DNA of 59,886 nucleotides from Planctomycetota bacterium. Its GTDB lineage: Bacteria; Planctomycetota; UBA1135. The DNA lies in assembly GCA_021776925.1 (NCBI GenBank), contig JAJFFB010000002.1:1-59886 (forward strand), written 5' to 3'. Below, one piece after another: positions 36,703 through 45,355 of this stretch. Within the stretch, counting starts at the first letter, position 1, and each line of letters starts with the position of its first letter. Made by a program: the position numbers and the translations under genes. The notes below the pieces were generated by a model, which worked only from the letters and a program-made list of their open reading frames with translations, had not been told where the DNA came from and did no database searches.

Positions 36703-38529
36703 TCAGCGCGAGGCGGAGAAGCGGTGCGCATGGGCGTCGACTTCGGCGGCCTGCAGCGCGCGATCAGAGAACAGGAAGCGGTAGCGCAGGCGCAGGCTCT
36801 TGCCCGCCCCGAGCTTGAAGTTCCCACTATGCCGTGGGGCGTCGGCGAAATCGTGCACCCCGAATGGATTGGCGGCGACCAGTCCGTATTTGCGCGCGTG
36901 CCACCAGGTCGGGTAACGGAAGTTGTCCGGGTGTTCGAGGATCGCGATGCTGGCAGGACGCTGTTGCAGCTGGCCGCTGGCGAGCAGCCAGCCGGCGCGC
37001 TTGCCCCACGCCTCGCCGTCGCGATGGCCATTGGAGGTGAGCAAGGAACCGCTGGCGACCTCGCCTTCGACGCGCAGGCCGGCGGCCAGGCGCACCGCCA
37101 TCGTGCCTTCCTTGGTGTCGCCAAACAGCACCGGCTGGTCGAGCGCGCTCAGACGCTGATCCCAGTCGAGCTGATAGCCCTGGTTGCTGAGGACGATGCG
37201 GAAGCGGCGTTCGTCGCGCAGCTGCGCGGTGCCATCGGGAGCGATCCATTCGTGCACCGCGGTGAAGCCGCCCTCGCCAGGACGCGAGTAGGCGTCGCGC
37301 ACTTCCAACAGGCGCATGCGCGCTTCGGGGTTGTGCCAGAAGTCCTGGCCGTTGACCGAACCGTGGGCGAACCACAGCGAAACGTGGTGGGGGTGGTCCT
37401 GGGCCTCGCCGGGCGACGTTTCAAAAGGAAAGGAGCGGGTCAGCGCGCGGCCGTCGGGGGAAAGCACCGGATAGAAACTGGGGCGCGGCCGGTTCTGGTG
37501 CAGATACTCGGTGAACAACTGGTCGCCGATCTCGATGCGCACGCGGTCGGCCAGCGGCACCACGGCGACGAAAGGAACGCCGGCGTGGTGCCGCGGCAGC
37601 TGCGTGGAGGCCGAGCGGTTGACCCGCGCGATGGCGTCGTCAACGGGGATTTCGGCGCCGGGCACGAAACCGGGCAGGGTGATGACCTGGGCCAGCACGC
37701 CGCCGAGGCCGCGGTGGGCGGTACCGCGCGGCAGGAAGACCAGATCACCGCTGTGCAAGGGAATGTGTCGCAGCAAGGAGGCAGCGTCCTCGTCCGGCAC
37801 CGAACCCGGTTGCAACAGGCGGTCGAGTTGCTCGCACACGATTAGTTCGGAACCGGGCAGCGCGTCCTGCACCAGGTACAACTCGTCGAAGCCGCCGTCT
37901 ACCGGGTGGTAGTGGGTGAAGGAATCGCGGATGCGCACGCGGTGCGCGTTGAGGTGCTGATCGAGATAGGGGCCGTTCTTACCCTGCCAGGTCAGGCACA
38001 CCCGCCGATAGGCGCCGGCCTCGGTGGCGCAACCGCCCGGCGTATCGGTGATCTGTGGATCGAAATCGGGGCGGATGACCGGCGGCAGCTGGGCGTCGAA
38101 GGGTTGTGTCCGGGCGAAGACCAGCAGGCCAAGCGGTCCTTCACTGTCCAAGGCGAATCCGGGTCTCAGCAGGACCATGTCGCCGACGCCCAGTTTCGCT
38201 GGAATCGCTTTGAACGGAGTAGCGGGAGTAGAAGGACCGTGGATGCGTCCGCTGCTGCTGCCCTGCTGCACAAAGACCACCAGCGAACGATCCTGGGGGG
38301 CGATCAGCGAGGTGCTCGCCGGATGCCAGCTCAACTCGGCGCCGGCAGTGGCGACCGCGGTTGCAACTTCATTCCACTGGCCGCTGCTTCCCTGGGCGCC
38401 GAGGTGGGTCTGCACCACGCGCGGCGCGGGTGAGGTTTGCGCTGCAGCTTGAAACGCATCCTCTGTCGCGGGTGCTCCAGGAGCAACGGGGGGGCAAGCA
38501 CAAAGCAGCAGGGAGAACGAGGCGAACAT
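36703..38529 (-). CDS. Exported protein with C-terminal DUF6807 (PmoA-like) domain
   Basis: A 608-residue protein beginning with a hydrophobic segment ending in LLLCAC, possibly a lipobox. The N-terminal half (about 40-320) contains cupin-like beta motifs, including HYHPVDGGFDELYLV and a second block DLVFLPRGTAHRGLGG, suggesting a metal-binding cupin. The C-terminal half (about 345-600) has the DUF6807 signature: FYPVLSPDG, RSFPF, DHPHHVSLWFAHG and NGQDFW, then RYPTWWHARKYGL. DUF6807 was named methane oxygenase PmoA in databases but has no proven link to that enzyme. Two-domain fusion is inferred from motifs. Function unknown. Confidence 0.72.
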   Translation of the reverse strand: MFASFSLLLCACPPVAPGAPATEDAFQAAAQTSPAPRVVQTHLGAQGSSGQWNEVATAVATAGAELSWHPASTSLIAPQDRSLVVFVQQGSSSGRIHGPSTPATPFKAIPAKLGVGDMVLLRPGFALDSEGPLGLLVFARTQPFDAQLPPVIRPDFDPQITDTPGGCATEAGAYRRVCLTWQGKNGPYLDQHLNAHRVRIRDSFTHYHPVDGGFDELYLVQDALPGSELIVCEQLDRLLQPGSVPDEDAASLLRHIPLHSGDLVFLPRGTAHRGLGGVLAQVITLPGFVPGAEIPVDDAIARVNRSASTQLPRHHAGVPFVAVVPLADRVRIEIGDQLFTEYLHQNRPRPSFYPVLSPDGRALTRSFPFETSPGEAQDHPHHVSLWFAHGSVNGQDFWHNPEARMRLLEVRDAYSRPGEGGFTAVHEWIAPDGTAQLRDERRFRIVLSNQGYQLDWDQRLSALDQPVLFGDTKEGTMAVRLAAGLRVEGEVASGSLLTSNGHRDGEAWGKRAGWLLASGQLQQRPASIAILEHPDNFRYPTWWHARKYGLVAANPFGVHDFADAPRHSGNFKLGAGKSLRLRYRFLFSDRALQAAEVDAHAHRFSASR

Positions 38530-38541
38530 GCCACCCTCAGC

Positions 38542-39732
38542 CTAGCGTTTGCACCACTTGGCGCAACGGCGGCTGGCCAGGTCGGCGTTATCGAGGCAGC
38601 CGGCGTCGCTGGCGAGCTGGGTGATGCGTAACAGGTGTTCGTGATCGCGTGTGCGTTCATGGTGGTGCACCAGCATCGGGTTGGACTGCCAGTCGTTGAG
38701 CCACGCGATCCAGGCGAGGCCGGCTTTGTAGTCCTGGGTGGGGCTTTCGAATACCGCCTGGCCCAAAGCCTCGCACGGCGCCATCAGGCGGTCATAGGCA
38801 TCACGGCGCTGATGGGCGAGGAATCGCAGCGCCAGACCCGCCGGGGCGGCGATGGCGTCGAAGATGCCGAGCAGCGCGTGGCTGAAACAGCCGTCCGCGT
38901 CACTGGGAACGGCTCGCTCTCCGCGGTAACCCGTGTCGCCGCCGATCAGGTCGGCAAAGTGGAAGTCGTCGCCGGTGAAGACGCACTGGCCGCTGTCCTT
39001 CAGATCGCGACGCAACTTGCGTTCGAATCTAGCGTCGAGCAGTGACAGCTTGACGCCGCGCACCTTGTCGGTGTCGAGTGCAAGTACGCGGCGCAGACTG
39101 TCGTCGGGGAAATAGCCACGCATCGCCGGGTGGAACATCTCGCCCAGCCAGTGCAGCAGCAGGGGTCCGTCGACCGCGTCGAGGACCCGGCGATAGCAGT
39201 CGACGAAGGCGTCGGCGTCGTACCGCCACGCGGTCAGTTGCGGTTGCGGCAGCAACACCGGGGTGCCGCCGGCGGCCAGGATCTGATTGGCCTGCCACGC
39301 CCACGCCTGCGCCAGGGCATCAGGATCCTGACAATCGGCCAGGTGGTCGGTCGAAGCTCCGGCGACGAAACCGTAGCTCAGGCGCATGGCCCCGCATCCC
39401 TCGATCAGTCGCAGCGCGCATTCCCAACCCAGTTCGTAGCGTTGGGCGGTATCCATCGCCTCGGCGATGCCGAAGCCGTGTCCGGCGAGACGTCGGCGGA
39501 TCGTTGCCGTGGCCTCCCAGTCGATCCAGTCGGAGACCGAATCGGGTGGATTGCTTTCGACCGCGACATAGGCGTCCTGCATGACCACGTGGCACGCGGC
39601 GTAGACTTCGCGGCACGGCGGCGGTGCGCCCCCGGCGGCGCGATCCAAGGACGCGAGTTCGGCACGCGCATCGTTCAGCAGGTCATCCCGCAGGTTCAAG
39701 CCACCCGTGGGGGGGGGTGAGGGGGGGGTCAT
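38542..39732 (-). CDS. DUF993-family TIM-barrel protein
   Basis: A 396-residue protein resembling DUF993, a group related to the dihydrodipicolinate-synthase aldolase superfamily. Recognisable stretches are the Glu/Tyr-rich AMDTAQRYELGWECALRLIE, the GTPVLLPQPQLTAW strand, PLLLHWLGEMFHPAMRGYF and KVRGVKLSLLD, whose Lys is a candidate Schiff-base residue. It is found with sugar isomerases and oxidoreductases, so an aldolase step in sugar catabolism is possible. The start codon is followed at once by runs of eight and nine C encoding a Pro-rich lead. It lies 12 nt upstream of the DUF6807 gene. Confidence 0.72.
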   Translation of the reverse strand: MTPPSPPPTGGLNLRDDLLNDARAELASLDRAAGGAPPPCREVYAACHVVMQDAYVAVESNPPDSVSDWIDWEATATIRRRLAGHGFGIAEAMDTAQRYELGWECALRLIEGCGAMRLSYGFVAGASTDHLADCQDPDALAQAWAWQANQILAAGGTPVLLPQPQLTAWRYDADAFVDCYRRVLDAVDGPLLLHWLGEMFHPAMRGYFPDDSLRRVLALDTDKVRGVKLSLLDARFERKLRRDLKDSGQCVFTGDDFHFADLIGGDTGYRGERAVPSDADGCFSHALLGIFDAIAAPAGLALRFLAHQRRDAYDRLMAPCEALGQAVFESPTQDYKAGLAWIAWLNDWQSNPMLVHHHERTRDHEHLLRITQLASDAGCLDNADLASRRCAKWCKR

Positions 39733-39757
39733 GCCGAGCGAAGGTCGGTGCCGCAAA

Positions 39758-41173
39758 TCATGCGCGCAGTTTTTCGAAGAAGGACGGGCCCTTGGTGATC
39801 GCAAACCAGCTGAGGAACACCACCAGCGTCAGCGTGGCGAGCACCATGGCGCCGAACCAGGCGCGTCCGCGACCGCCGCTGGGCAGGTCGTCGCCGAGGT
39901 AGGCGCGGCTGCGCTGCAGTTTGAGGAAGCCGACGTAGGCCAGCGGCAGCAAAAAACCGCACAAAACTGTGGTCGGCACCGCGATCCAGATGCGCATGTC
40001 GCTCCATAGCATCGAGCCGAGCACTCCGGGGGCCGGAAGCATGCAGGCCATGCGGTACTTCCAGCTACCCACCTTCCAACCGAACATCTCACCGCAGGCG
40101 AAGCCGGCGCACAGCATGTGCAGGACGATGGTCGACATCGCCATACCGAGGATTCCGAAATCGAAGATCAAGCGGCCGAAGGTATCGCCGACCACCGGGG
40201 CCAGAGCGGCTCCCGCTTCGACCGGCGACAGGCTGGTGCCGCTGAACGGCGAGTCGCCGTAATGCAGCACGTTGGCGGTGGCGATGACCATCAGGCTGGT
40301 GGCGAGCAGATAGGGAATGAACATGCCGGCAAAGAGATCGAAACGCGCCAGCTTGCGGTGGCTGCGACCCCAGCCGCGCGCCATCAGGGTGTAGGGATAA
40401 AGGAACAGCATGTTGACGCCGACCGCCGCGGCGAGACCGCTGATCACCACCGGAAGGCCGGACACGCCGTTGGCCTCGCTGGGAATGCGGAAGGCGAAGA
40501 AGCCCTTGAACAGGGCGCCCGGGTCGTGAATACCGGTGCGCGCAACGACGAAGCCGAAACACAGGATGATGCCGTAAACCAGGAATCGCAGGGCGTTGTC
40601 AAAAATTTGGTTCCAGCGCTGCGACGAGCCATAGCCGACCACGGTGATCGTCGCCCACAGCAGCACACCCACCCCGGCGACTCCGCCGCTGATGCCAACG
40701 CCTGTGAGGTCGCCGATGTCTTCAAGTACCGCCCCGGCGAGGCTGTACTGGGCGAAGTGCCAGATGATCGAGGCGAGCAGCGCGCCGATCGCCCAGCCGT
40801 AGGCGAAGACCGGACCGGCGTGGTACTTCATCGCCAGGAAGGGGCGCTGCCCGGTCGACAGGGTTTGATGCGCGACCGCGGCCATCATCACCACGCCGAG
40901 CAGCATCGCCACCGGAGCGACCCACAACAATTGATAACCGAAGGCCGCCCCGGCGAACAGCGAACTCGCCGCGGTGCCGCCGCCGAGGGTCAGCGCGCTC
41001 TGCAGATAACCCGGGCCGCCACGCTTGAGGAAACCCCACCAGCGCCGCGGGGCCGGCGCGTGCTCCATTTCCTCGAGCCACGCGAGTTCTTGTTCCAGCG
41101 CCGCCGGGTCGGGCGCGTCCACCATCGGCAGACCTTGGAAGGAGGAATCGTCGGGGGGGATCGGGGCGGTCAT
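39758..41173 (-). CDS. Nramp-family-like membrane transporter, divergent
   Basis: A 471-residue polytopic membrane protein with about eleven helices after a 50-residue cytosolic lead. The first helix (GPGYLQSALTLGGGTAASSLFAGAAFGY) resembles the Nramp/MntH start, but the metal-binding DPGN is absent, and the helix-6 MPH motif is replaced by LYPYTLMARGWG. It therefore probably does not move Mn2+ or Fe2+ in the classical way; divergent planctomycetal members may carry another substrate. ATG overlaps the stop of the upstream oxidoreductase gene, so the two are co-translated. Confidence 0.72.
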   Translation of the reverse strand: MTAPIPPDDSSFQGLPMVDAPDPAALEQELAWLEEMEHAPAPRRWWGFLKRGGPGYLQSALTLGGGTAASSLFAGAAFGYQLLWVAPVAMLLGVVMMAAVAHQTLSTGQRPFLAMKYHAGPVFAYGWAIGALLASIIWHFAQYSLAGAVLEDIGDLTGVGISGGVAGVGVLLWATITVVGYGSSQRWNQIFDNALRFLVYGIILCFGFVVARTGIHDPGALFKGFFAFRIPSEANGVSGLPVVISGLAAAVGVNMLFLYPYTLMARGWGRSHRKLARFDLFAGMFIPYLLATSLMVIATANVLHYGDSPFSGTSLSPVEAGAALAPVVGDTFGRLIFDFGILGMAMSTIVLHMLCAGFACGEMFGWKVGSWKYRMACMLPAPGVLGSMLWSDMRIWIAVPTTVLCGFLLPLAYVGFLKLQRSRAYLGDDLPSGGRGRAWFGAMVLATLTLVVFLSWFAITKGPSFFEKLRA

Positions 41174-42627
41174 CAGACGGTGTCCATGCGCCGCTTGCGT
41201 GCCAGGCGCAATTGCTGGGCTTCCGGCATCGCCCGGTAGTAGGGGTCGAGGGGGAAACAACCGCTGCGCATGCCGTTGCGCGGCCCGCTGGTGCAGTCGC
41301 TGAAGGTGCGGCACAGGCGCTTGAACTGCAGGGGCTGGTCGTTCAACACGTGCAAGGGGAACTCCGGATAGGACAGCAGCATGCGACCGACGCCGACCGC
41401 GTCGACGTGACCGTGGCCGACTTCGTGTTCGGCGACGTGGGCGAGGTATTCCTGCAGATAGGTGTAGCCGGTGCCGATCAGAAAGAGCTCGGGGAAGTGC
41501 GCCTTGCAATGGCGCGCGGCGCGCAGCTGGCGCGTCACCGAGAGCAGCGGATCTTCGGGCGGTTGGTATCCGTCGCTGGGGGGATAGGCCGCCGGGCGGG
41601 TCAGGTGCGGGCACCAATAGGGAGAGCTCAAGGTCAGGTTGACCAGGCGGATGCCGAGCTCCTGCAGCAACCCCAGGAAAGCGAAGGGTTCTTCCCAATC
41701 GTGCTTCAGGGGATCTTGCGCATCGACGCCGAAGCCACCGTGATAGGGCAGCGCCTGCTCCATTCCTGTGGGCGCCCCGAGGCCGCTGGCAGGGTCTTCC
41801 TGATGCGGGAAGACGTCGGCGATGGAAACGCGCACGCCGATCTCGAGGTCGGGGCAACGCGCACGGATGGCGGCGACGATCTCGCGGAACAGACGGGTGC
41901 GCCCGGCGAAATCACCGCCATAAGGGCCCGGTCGCTCGCGCGCGGCCAGGAACTCGTGCAGTAGGTAGCCGTGACAGACCTTGACGTCGACGAAATCGAA
42001 ACCGGCGCCTTGGGCGAGTTGCGCCGCGTCGGCATAACGCTCGGCCAAGGGAGCGAGTTCGGAGTCGTCGAGCAGGCACGAGTCGTCGTCGATGCCGACG
42101 CGCGGGTCGAGCTGCAGGTGGCGGCAGGCGGTGCGCGGCGCCGGGCCGGCAGGGGAGGGGCGGCTCCAACGCCCCGAATGGGTCAGCTGCAGACCGATGA
42201 CCAGACCCTGTTCATCCAGGCCTGATTCGGCGTGGCCCACGAGCACTTCCTGGCGCAGGGCGCGCAGGCCGCCGAGCACGTCCTGATCGTCGTTCAGGAA
42301 CAGCTGGTTGGGATTGGCGCGGCCGTTCTGCTGCACCGCGAAGGCTTCTCCGCCCCACACAAGTTTGCAGCCGCTGCGGCCGAAGTTGCGCCAGCGCCTT
42401 AACGTGTATTCGGAGGGCAGGCCAGACGCGGTGGCGTCCCAGCCCTCCATCGGGTGACACACCAAACGATTGCCAATGTGCAAACCGTTGACCTCGGCCG
42501 CCTGCGCCAGCGGTCCCTCGCTGCCGGCGATTTCCTCAACGCAGTCGAGCTCGGGCACGAGTTCATGCAAGTAGTCCCGGAAAGCGCCTAGGCTGCCCAA
42601 CGATGCGATGGTGCGGAAGCCCGCCAT
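41173..42627 (-). CDS. NADH:flavin oxidoreductase (Old Yellow Enzyme family)
   Basis: A 484-residue FMN-binding TIM barrel. LHIGNRLVCHPMEGWDA is the N-terminal FMN segment, LQLTHSGRWSRP carries the FMN-contacting Gln and substrate His, and VKVCHGYLLHEFLAARERPGPYGGDFAGRTRL is the family's conserved central block. The C-terminal TCSSGPRN-like Cys (CTSGPRNGM) resembles the end of the barrel in larger 2,4-dienoyl-CoA reductase types, but their Fe-S and FAD domains are missing. It reduces an activated alkene; the substrate is unknown. Start is 66 nt after the upstream gene. Confidence 0.82.
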   Translation of the reverse strand: MAGFRTIASLGSLGAFRDYLHELVPELDCVEEIAGSEGPLAQAAEVNGLHIGNRLVCHPMEGWDATASGLPSEYTLRRWRNFGRSGCKLVWGGEAFAVQQNGRANPNQLFLNDDQDVLGGLRALRQEVLVGHAESGLDEQGLVIGLQLTHSGRWSRPSPAGPAPRTACRHLQLDPRVGIDDDSCLLDDSELAPLAERYADAAQLAQGAGFDFVDVKVCHGYLLHEFLAARERPGPYGGDFAGRTRLFREIVAAIRARCPDLEIGVRVSIADVFPHQEDPASGLGAPTGMEQALPYHGGFGVDAQDPLKHDWEEPFAFLGLLQELGIRLVNLTLSSPYWCPHLTRPAAYPPSDGYQPPEDPLLSVTRQLRAARHCKAHFPELFLIGTGYTYLQEYLAHVAEHEVGHGHVDAVGVGRMLLSYPEFPLHVLNDQPLQFKRLCRTFSDCTSGPRNGMRSGCFPLDPYYRAMPEAQQLRLARKRRMDTV

Positions 42628-42693
42628 GGCGTCAACATAGCAGCCGCCTTGCGACAGCCGGGGTCAGGACCTCAGCAGTCTCGCCCTTCGGCA

Positions 42694-44103
42694 TCAACGC
42701 CGTCGGCCACCACGGAAGTGGTCCAATCGCAGCAGGACCACCTGCTGGGCGAAATCCTGGTAGGTGGTGTAGCTGCCACGCAGCCACAACAGGGTGCGTG
42801 GCGAACGATCGCCGCCGGGCACCAGTGGGCGCAGGTTGTCGACGCTGGAATTCCAGGTCAATGGAGTGAAGGTCCACGCGCCGCGCGGCCCTCGGTCGGC
42901 CTGGAAGATTTCATGGTGACGTTTGCCGTCTGCGGCGCTGATGAGGGCCCTGCCGGTACGTGGATCGGCGTCGCTGGAGAAGTAGACCCGCTTCGGGTTG
43001 CCCGGATCCACCACGATCAGGCCGGTGTAGTCGTCCTCGCGCGGATAGAGCCGGCGACCGGCGTAGGCGACCTGTTCGTCGTGCCATTGCCTGCCGTCCC
43101 AGCGCGCGTAGCGGTAGCGGTGGTCCTTGCCGCCCTGGCCGACCGGCAGGCCGGCGCTGTCCATCTGCACCGAATACACCACCACAGGATGGCCGTCGCC
43201 ATCCACACGTACGTCGCTGACCCAGCCGACCTGCTGAGGACCGCCGGCGAAGATCCGGGTCAGCCGCTCGGGTGGCACGCCGTCGCCAAGAGCGCCGACC
43301 ACGCTGCCGTCGGAGGCGTGGATGCGGCCGTCGCGCAGGAAGCCGTGATAGATCGAATTGTCGGCGTTGCGCGGATGCTGGTCAGTGCACACGAAGTGGA
43401 TGGTGGCCACCCCGTCGCTGGCGTAGCGCACGTAGGGGCGGCCGGGACCGTCGAGCAACTTGCCGGCACGCTGCCAGGTGCGGCCGCCGTCGCCGGAGCG
43501 GATGGCGTTGGGATCCCAGCCAGGCCCGCGATAGAAATTGATCAGCACACTCCCTGCGGACGCGGTGGATCCGCCGCTCGCAGATTCTGAGGCGCCATGG
43601 GCGTCCGCTGGTCCAGACGACTGCAAGCGAAACACGTTGTTGTAGGTGACGCCGTCGCTGCCCACCGCCTCTTGCGGCAGGATCACCTCGGCGCTCCAAT
43701 CGGCGGCGGCAAAGGGCGGTCGCCCGATCCGCTGGCGGATGTGCGCGTCGTTGCCGTGGCGTGCATAGAGCGCGATCACGCCGCCGTCGGCCAGACGCGC
43801 CAGACCCGGCACGTTGTGATCATCGCGCTGCAGGCGGTCGTGCAACTCCACCCGCCGGGTCGTCCCGATGCCGAGATCATGCACCAGTAAATCGATGTCG
43901 CCCTTGCGCTCCGGGTCATGCGTTCCCGCCGCGACCGAACCCACCAGCAGCTTGCCGTCGACGAGCAGGCTGCGCTCGGTCTGGAACCAGCACCACGAAC
44001 CATCTTCGTCGAGCACCTCCAGCCAGCCGGCGACGCCGTCGTTTTGCGGCGGAGCCTGGCAAGCGGCAAGGACAACAAGAACCAGAGGAGAAAACCGCAT
44101 CAT
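42694..44103 (-). CDS. BNR/Asp-box-like secreted lipoprotein
   Basis: A 469-residue protein. The signal ends in VLAACQ, a good lipobox, so it should be lipid-anchored. The rest reads as a beta-propeller with sialidase-like repeats: DRLQRDDHNVPGLARLADGG, SGDGGRTWQR (an Asp-box) and YARWDGRQWHDEQVAY. This matches the BNR-4 repeat family common in planctomycetes, whose members include putative glycan hydrolases or lyases. No catalytic residues can be assigned. It sits 4 nt from the MFS gene in the minus-strand cluster. Start may be the next codon (44100). Confidence 0.75.
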   Translation of the reverse strand: MMRFSPLVLVVLAACQAPPQNDGVAGWLEVLDEDGSWCWFQTERSLLVDGKLLVGSVAAGTHDPERKGDIDLLVHDLGIGTTRRVELHDRLQRDDHNVPGLARLADGGVIALYARHGNDAHIRQRIGRPPFAAADWSAEVILPQEAVGSDGVTYNNVFRLQSSGPADAHGASESASGGSTASAGSVLINFYRGPGWDPNAIRSGDGGRTWQRAGKLLDGPGRPYVRYASDGVATIHFVCTDQHPRNADNSIYHGFLRDGRIHASDGSVVGALGDGVPPERLTRIFAGGPQQVGWVSDVRVDGDGHPVVVYSVQMDSAGLPVGQGGKDHRYRYARWDGRQWHDEQVAYAGRRLYPREDDYTGLIVVDPGNPKRVYFSSDADPRTGRALISAADGKRHHEIFQADRGPRGAWTFTPLTWNSSVDNLRPLVPGGDRSPRTLLWLRGSYTTYQDFAQQVVLLRLDHFRGGRRR

Positions 44104-44107
44104 GGTT

Positions 44108-45355
44108 TCAAGCCTCAGGAGGAGGCGGAGAAGCAGGAGCAGAAGGCATGGCCGGCAGCCGTGCCGCCAAAGGAAACAGCGCCAGGCACAGGATCGCGCC
44201 GAGGACCCAGAAGAGATCGATCACGTCCAAGCCGACGCTGGCGCTGAACTGCTTGAGCAGGCTGGCGGCAACGATGAACACCCAGTCGGTGAGCTGGCTG
44301 GTGCCGAGGGTGCGCCCGATTTCTTCGCGCGGCGGCAGACGCTGAATCAGGGTGCGCAGCGGAATCAGGTAGAAGCCGCCGCTGAAGCTGCCGGCGAGCA
44401 GGCAGATCCAGATGAAGAGCGGATCGCGCGGTCCCAGCGCCACGGCAAAAAAGGAAGCGGCCAGACCCAAGCCTCCGCACAGTGGCAGCCAGGTGCCGGT
44501 ACAGCGCCGCGACAGTGCTCCAGCGGCCAGGCAGCCGGCGGCGCTGGAAAGCGACAGGCTGGCCAGGCGCAGGGTCCAGGTGGTGGAGTCGACCAACAGC
44601 ACCTTGCTCCCCATCTCGTTCCAGGCAAACACCAGCACGCCGCCGAGCAGCCAGTAGAGACCGTGGCCAAGGATCGCCGGGCGCAGTCCCGGGACCTGCG
44701 CCGCCCGCGCCAGACCGGTGCGCACCGGCAGCCACGGATTGAGGCGCAAGCGCCGACCGGCGTCGGCCGGCGGCTGCGGATGCACCTTCCAGGCGACCAA
44801 CACCCCGGTGGCGGCGACCGCGGTGTAGATCAGGCCCAGCACCCACAGGTGTTCCTCGTAGCGCTTCAACAACAGGCCGGCGGCGCCCATGCCGAGGATG
44901 ACCGAGGCGAGCACGGTGGCCTGCATGATGCCGTTGGCGCGGCCGAGTTCCGGTGGTTCGAAGTGCTCGACCATCGAACCGTACTTGGCTGGGCCAAGGA
45001 AGGCGCTTTGCGATCCCATCAGAAAGAGCACCATGATCACGGCGGCGAAACTGCCGGTGGTGAAGGCCAGAGTCGCAAACAACATGACGCCGACCTCGGC
45101 CCACTTGGCCGCCAGCAGGACGTCGCGCTTGCGGAAGCGGTCGGCGACGTCGCCAGCGGTGGCGGCGAAAAAAACGAATGGCAGGGAGAAGGCGAGGCCG
45201 GAAAGAGCCTGCAGATCAAACCCGCTGGAACTGCCGACCTGGGCAGCGACGGCGAGCAAGAGGACCACCTGCTTGAACAGGTTGTCATTGAACACCGTCA
45301 ACGACTGCGTGCCCAGCAGCGCGCTGAAGGAACCGCGTGGGATCCCGGTTTTCAT
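44108..45355 (-). CDS. MFS transporter (LplT-like)
   Basis: A 415-residue major-facilitator protein with about twelve helices. The start SLTVFNDNLFKQVVLLLA, the GDVADRFRKRDVLLAAK loop 2-3 motif and SQSAFLGPAKYGSMVE strongly resemble the lysophospholipid flippase LplT and the MFS half of Aas-type acyltransferases. No acyltransferase domain follows. Lysophospholipid transport is possible, but its place in the cluster leaves substrate open. ATG 45355 overlaps the stop of the CMD-like gene by 4 nt; the open frame upstream is antisense-free but non-homologous. Confidence 0.82.
   Translation of the reverse strand: MKTGIPRGSFSALLGTQSLTVFNDNLFKQVVLLLAVAAQVGSSSGFDLQALSGLAFSLPFVFFAATAGDVADRFRKRDVLLAAKWAEVGVMLFATLAFTTGSFAAVIMVLFLMGSQSAFLGPAKYGSMVEHFEPPELGRANGIMQATVLASVILGMGAAGLLLKRYEEHLWVLGLIYTAVAATGVLVAWKVHPQPPADAGRRLRLNPWLPVRTGLARAAQVPGLRPAILGHGLYWLLGGVLVFAWNEMGSKVLLVDSTTWTLRLASLSLSSAAGCLAAGALSRRCTGTWLPLCGGLGLAASFFAVALGPRDPLFIWICLLAGSFSGGFYLIPLRTLIQRLPPREEIGRTLGTSQLTDWVFIVAASLLKQFSASVGLDVIDLFWVLGAILCLALFPLAARLPAMPSAPASPPPPEA

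Noticed and set aside
41174..41857. N-terminal extension of the Nramp-like frame
   Set aside because: Arg/Pro-rich sequence overlapping the oxidoreductase gene in another frame; the transporter has a proper start at 41173.
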